Origin: Lentisphaerota bacterium
GTDB lineage: Bacteria; Verrucomicrobiota; Kiritimatiellia; JAAZAB01
DNA length: 6,415 bases
Assembly (NCBI GenBank): GCA_016182435.1
Contig: JACPGN010000094.1
Span: forward strand, 1 to 6,415
Direction: 5' to 3'
This document shows, one piece after another, positions 5,888-6,415 of this stretch (its first letter is position 1; every line of letters begins with the position of its first letter). The translations under genes and the position numbers were made by a program. The notes beneath the pieces are model-generated. The model did no database searches and was not told the origin of the DNA. It saw only the letters and a list, made by a program, of their open reading frames with translations.

Positions 5888-6415
5888 GCTGGCGCTGGTC
5901 CAGGCCCGCAGCGCGCTGCGTAACCTCCAGGCAGCGCTGCCGGGCATTGCCTTCGAAGAAGTTCACTTTTCCTCGCCCGGCGATCGCGACCGTGCCAGCG
6001 ACCTGCAGGAAAGCCCGCCGGATTTCTTTACCCGCGACCTGGATCAGGCGCTCTCCGCCAGCAAGCTGGACTGCGCCATTCACAGCGCCAAGGATTTGCC
6101 CGAGCCAATGCCCGCGGAGCTGGATTGGTGCTGGCTGCCCTGGCGCGAAGACCCGCGTGATGCCCTGGTGCTCTCCATAGGCAAAGGCCTCGCGGAACTG
6201 CCCGCGCAACCGCGCCTGGGCGTCAGCAGCGCCCGGCGCGCCGACTACGGCCGCAAACGCTTCCCAAAAGCGCATCTCCTGCCTATCCGTGGAGATATCG
6301 AAGACCGTCTCGCCCAGCTTGATGCCGGGGCCTATGATCTGGCGCTGATGGCCGGCGCGGCCCTGCGGCGGCTCGGCTTGGACGACCGGATTGCCGAGTG
6401 GATTCCATTGGCAGA
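5841..6415 (+). CDS. hemC: Porphobilinogen deaminase / hydroxymethylbilane synthase (3' partial)
   Basis: HemC polymerises four porphobilinogen molecules into hydroxymethylbilane in the cytoplasm. The frame is open from ATG 5841 to the window end (191 residues seen of about 300 usual for the family). Motifs are AGTRSSKLALVQAR at 10-23, DFFTRDLDQAL at 61-71, AIHSAKDLP at 79-87 with the catalytic D85, REDPRDALV at 102-110, GVSSARR at 127-133 (usually GTSSLRR) and RGDIEDRL at 150-157 (usually RGNxxTRL). The substrate-binding arginines R132, R133, R150 and R156 are kept. The dipyrromethane-cofactor cysteine would lie beyond the window. The start is inside the end of hemA with a 47-base overlap in another frame, so translation is probably coupled; no strong ribosome site is seen. 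No later ATG fits, because the conserved GTRSSKLA begins only 10 residues after this one. Confidence 0.9.
   Translation, partial: MRKSSRVLRAGTRSSKLALVQARSALRNLQAALPGIAFEEVHFSSPGDRDRASDLQESPPDFFTRDLDQALSASKLDCAIHSAKDLPEPMPAELDWCWLPWREDPRDALVLSIGKGLAELPAQPRLGVSSARRADYGRKRFPKAHLLPIRGDIEDRLAQLDAGAYDLALMAGAALRRLGLDDRIAEWIPLA

Overview
The window is a tightly packed, same-strand gene cluster of about 58% G+C by eye, devoted to the siroheme-dependent (alternative, Ahb) route of haem b synthesis. It begins with the haem-handling protein of cytochrome c maturation. All genes read on the + strand, most overlap or nearly touch, and both ends of the window cut genes (ccsA at the 5' end, hemC at the 3' end). 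The Ahb route points to an anaerobic or microaerophilic bacterium, or one descended from such a lineage. The HemA moiety lacks most of the C-terminal dimerisation helix, as in the short HemA of Chlamydia and relatives. This weakly suggests the PVC superphylum (Verrucomicrobia, Lentisphaerae, Kiritimatiellae or similar), but the sequence alone does not settle it.

Layout. 3-647: CcsA/ResC-type cytochrome c assembly membrane protein, 5' partial. 644-1828: AhbC, the radical SAM enzyme that acts on 12,18-didecarboxysiroheme. 1825-2799: AhbD, the radical SAM haem synthase (Fe-coproporphyrin III to haem), with a foreign-looking patch at about 1906-2035 in place of the GGEP-containing part of the barrel. 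2774-3238: a YgbA-like ('nitrous oxide-stimulated promoter' family) Cys-rich small protein whose C-terminus and stop codon come from a palindromic repeat at 3173-3240. 3244-3270: a plausible sigma-70 promoter. 3297-4328: a fused AhbA-AhbB siroheme decarboxylase. 4391-5887: a fusion of precorrin-2 dehydrogenase (SirC/CysG-N type) with glutamyl-tRNA reductase (HemA). 5841-6415: HemC, 3' partial.

How they work together. HemA makes glutamate-1-semialdehyde from Glu-tRNA. HemC makes hydroxymethylbilane. The SirC domain oxidises precorrin-2 to sirohydrochlorin. After iron insertion, AhbAB decarboxylates siroheme to didecarboxysiroheme, AhbC removes two acetate side chains to give Fe-coproporphyrin III, and AhbD oxidatively decarboxylates two propionates to give haem. 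CcsA belongs to the system that attaches haem to apocytochromes c outside the cytoplasmic membrane. HemB, HemD, the uroporphyrinogen methyltransferase and (unless SirC is bifunctional) a chelatase are not in the window.

The most remarkable feature is the chimeric ahbD. The reading frame stays open, but about 76 expected residues are replaced by about 44 unrelated ones. Read on the minus strand, that DNA encodes a convincing membrane helix. This is either a real segmental replacement that should kill the enzyme or an assembly chimera. The other points of note are the compact SirC-HemA fusion, in which both partners seem to have lost their C-terminal helical modules, and the YgbA-like gene inside a haem operon.
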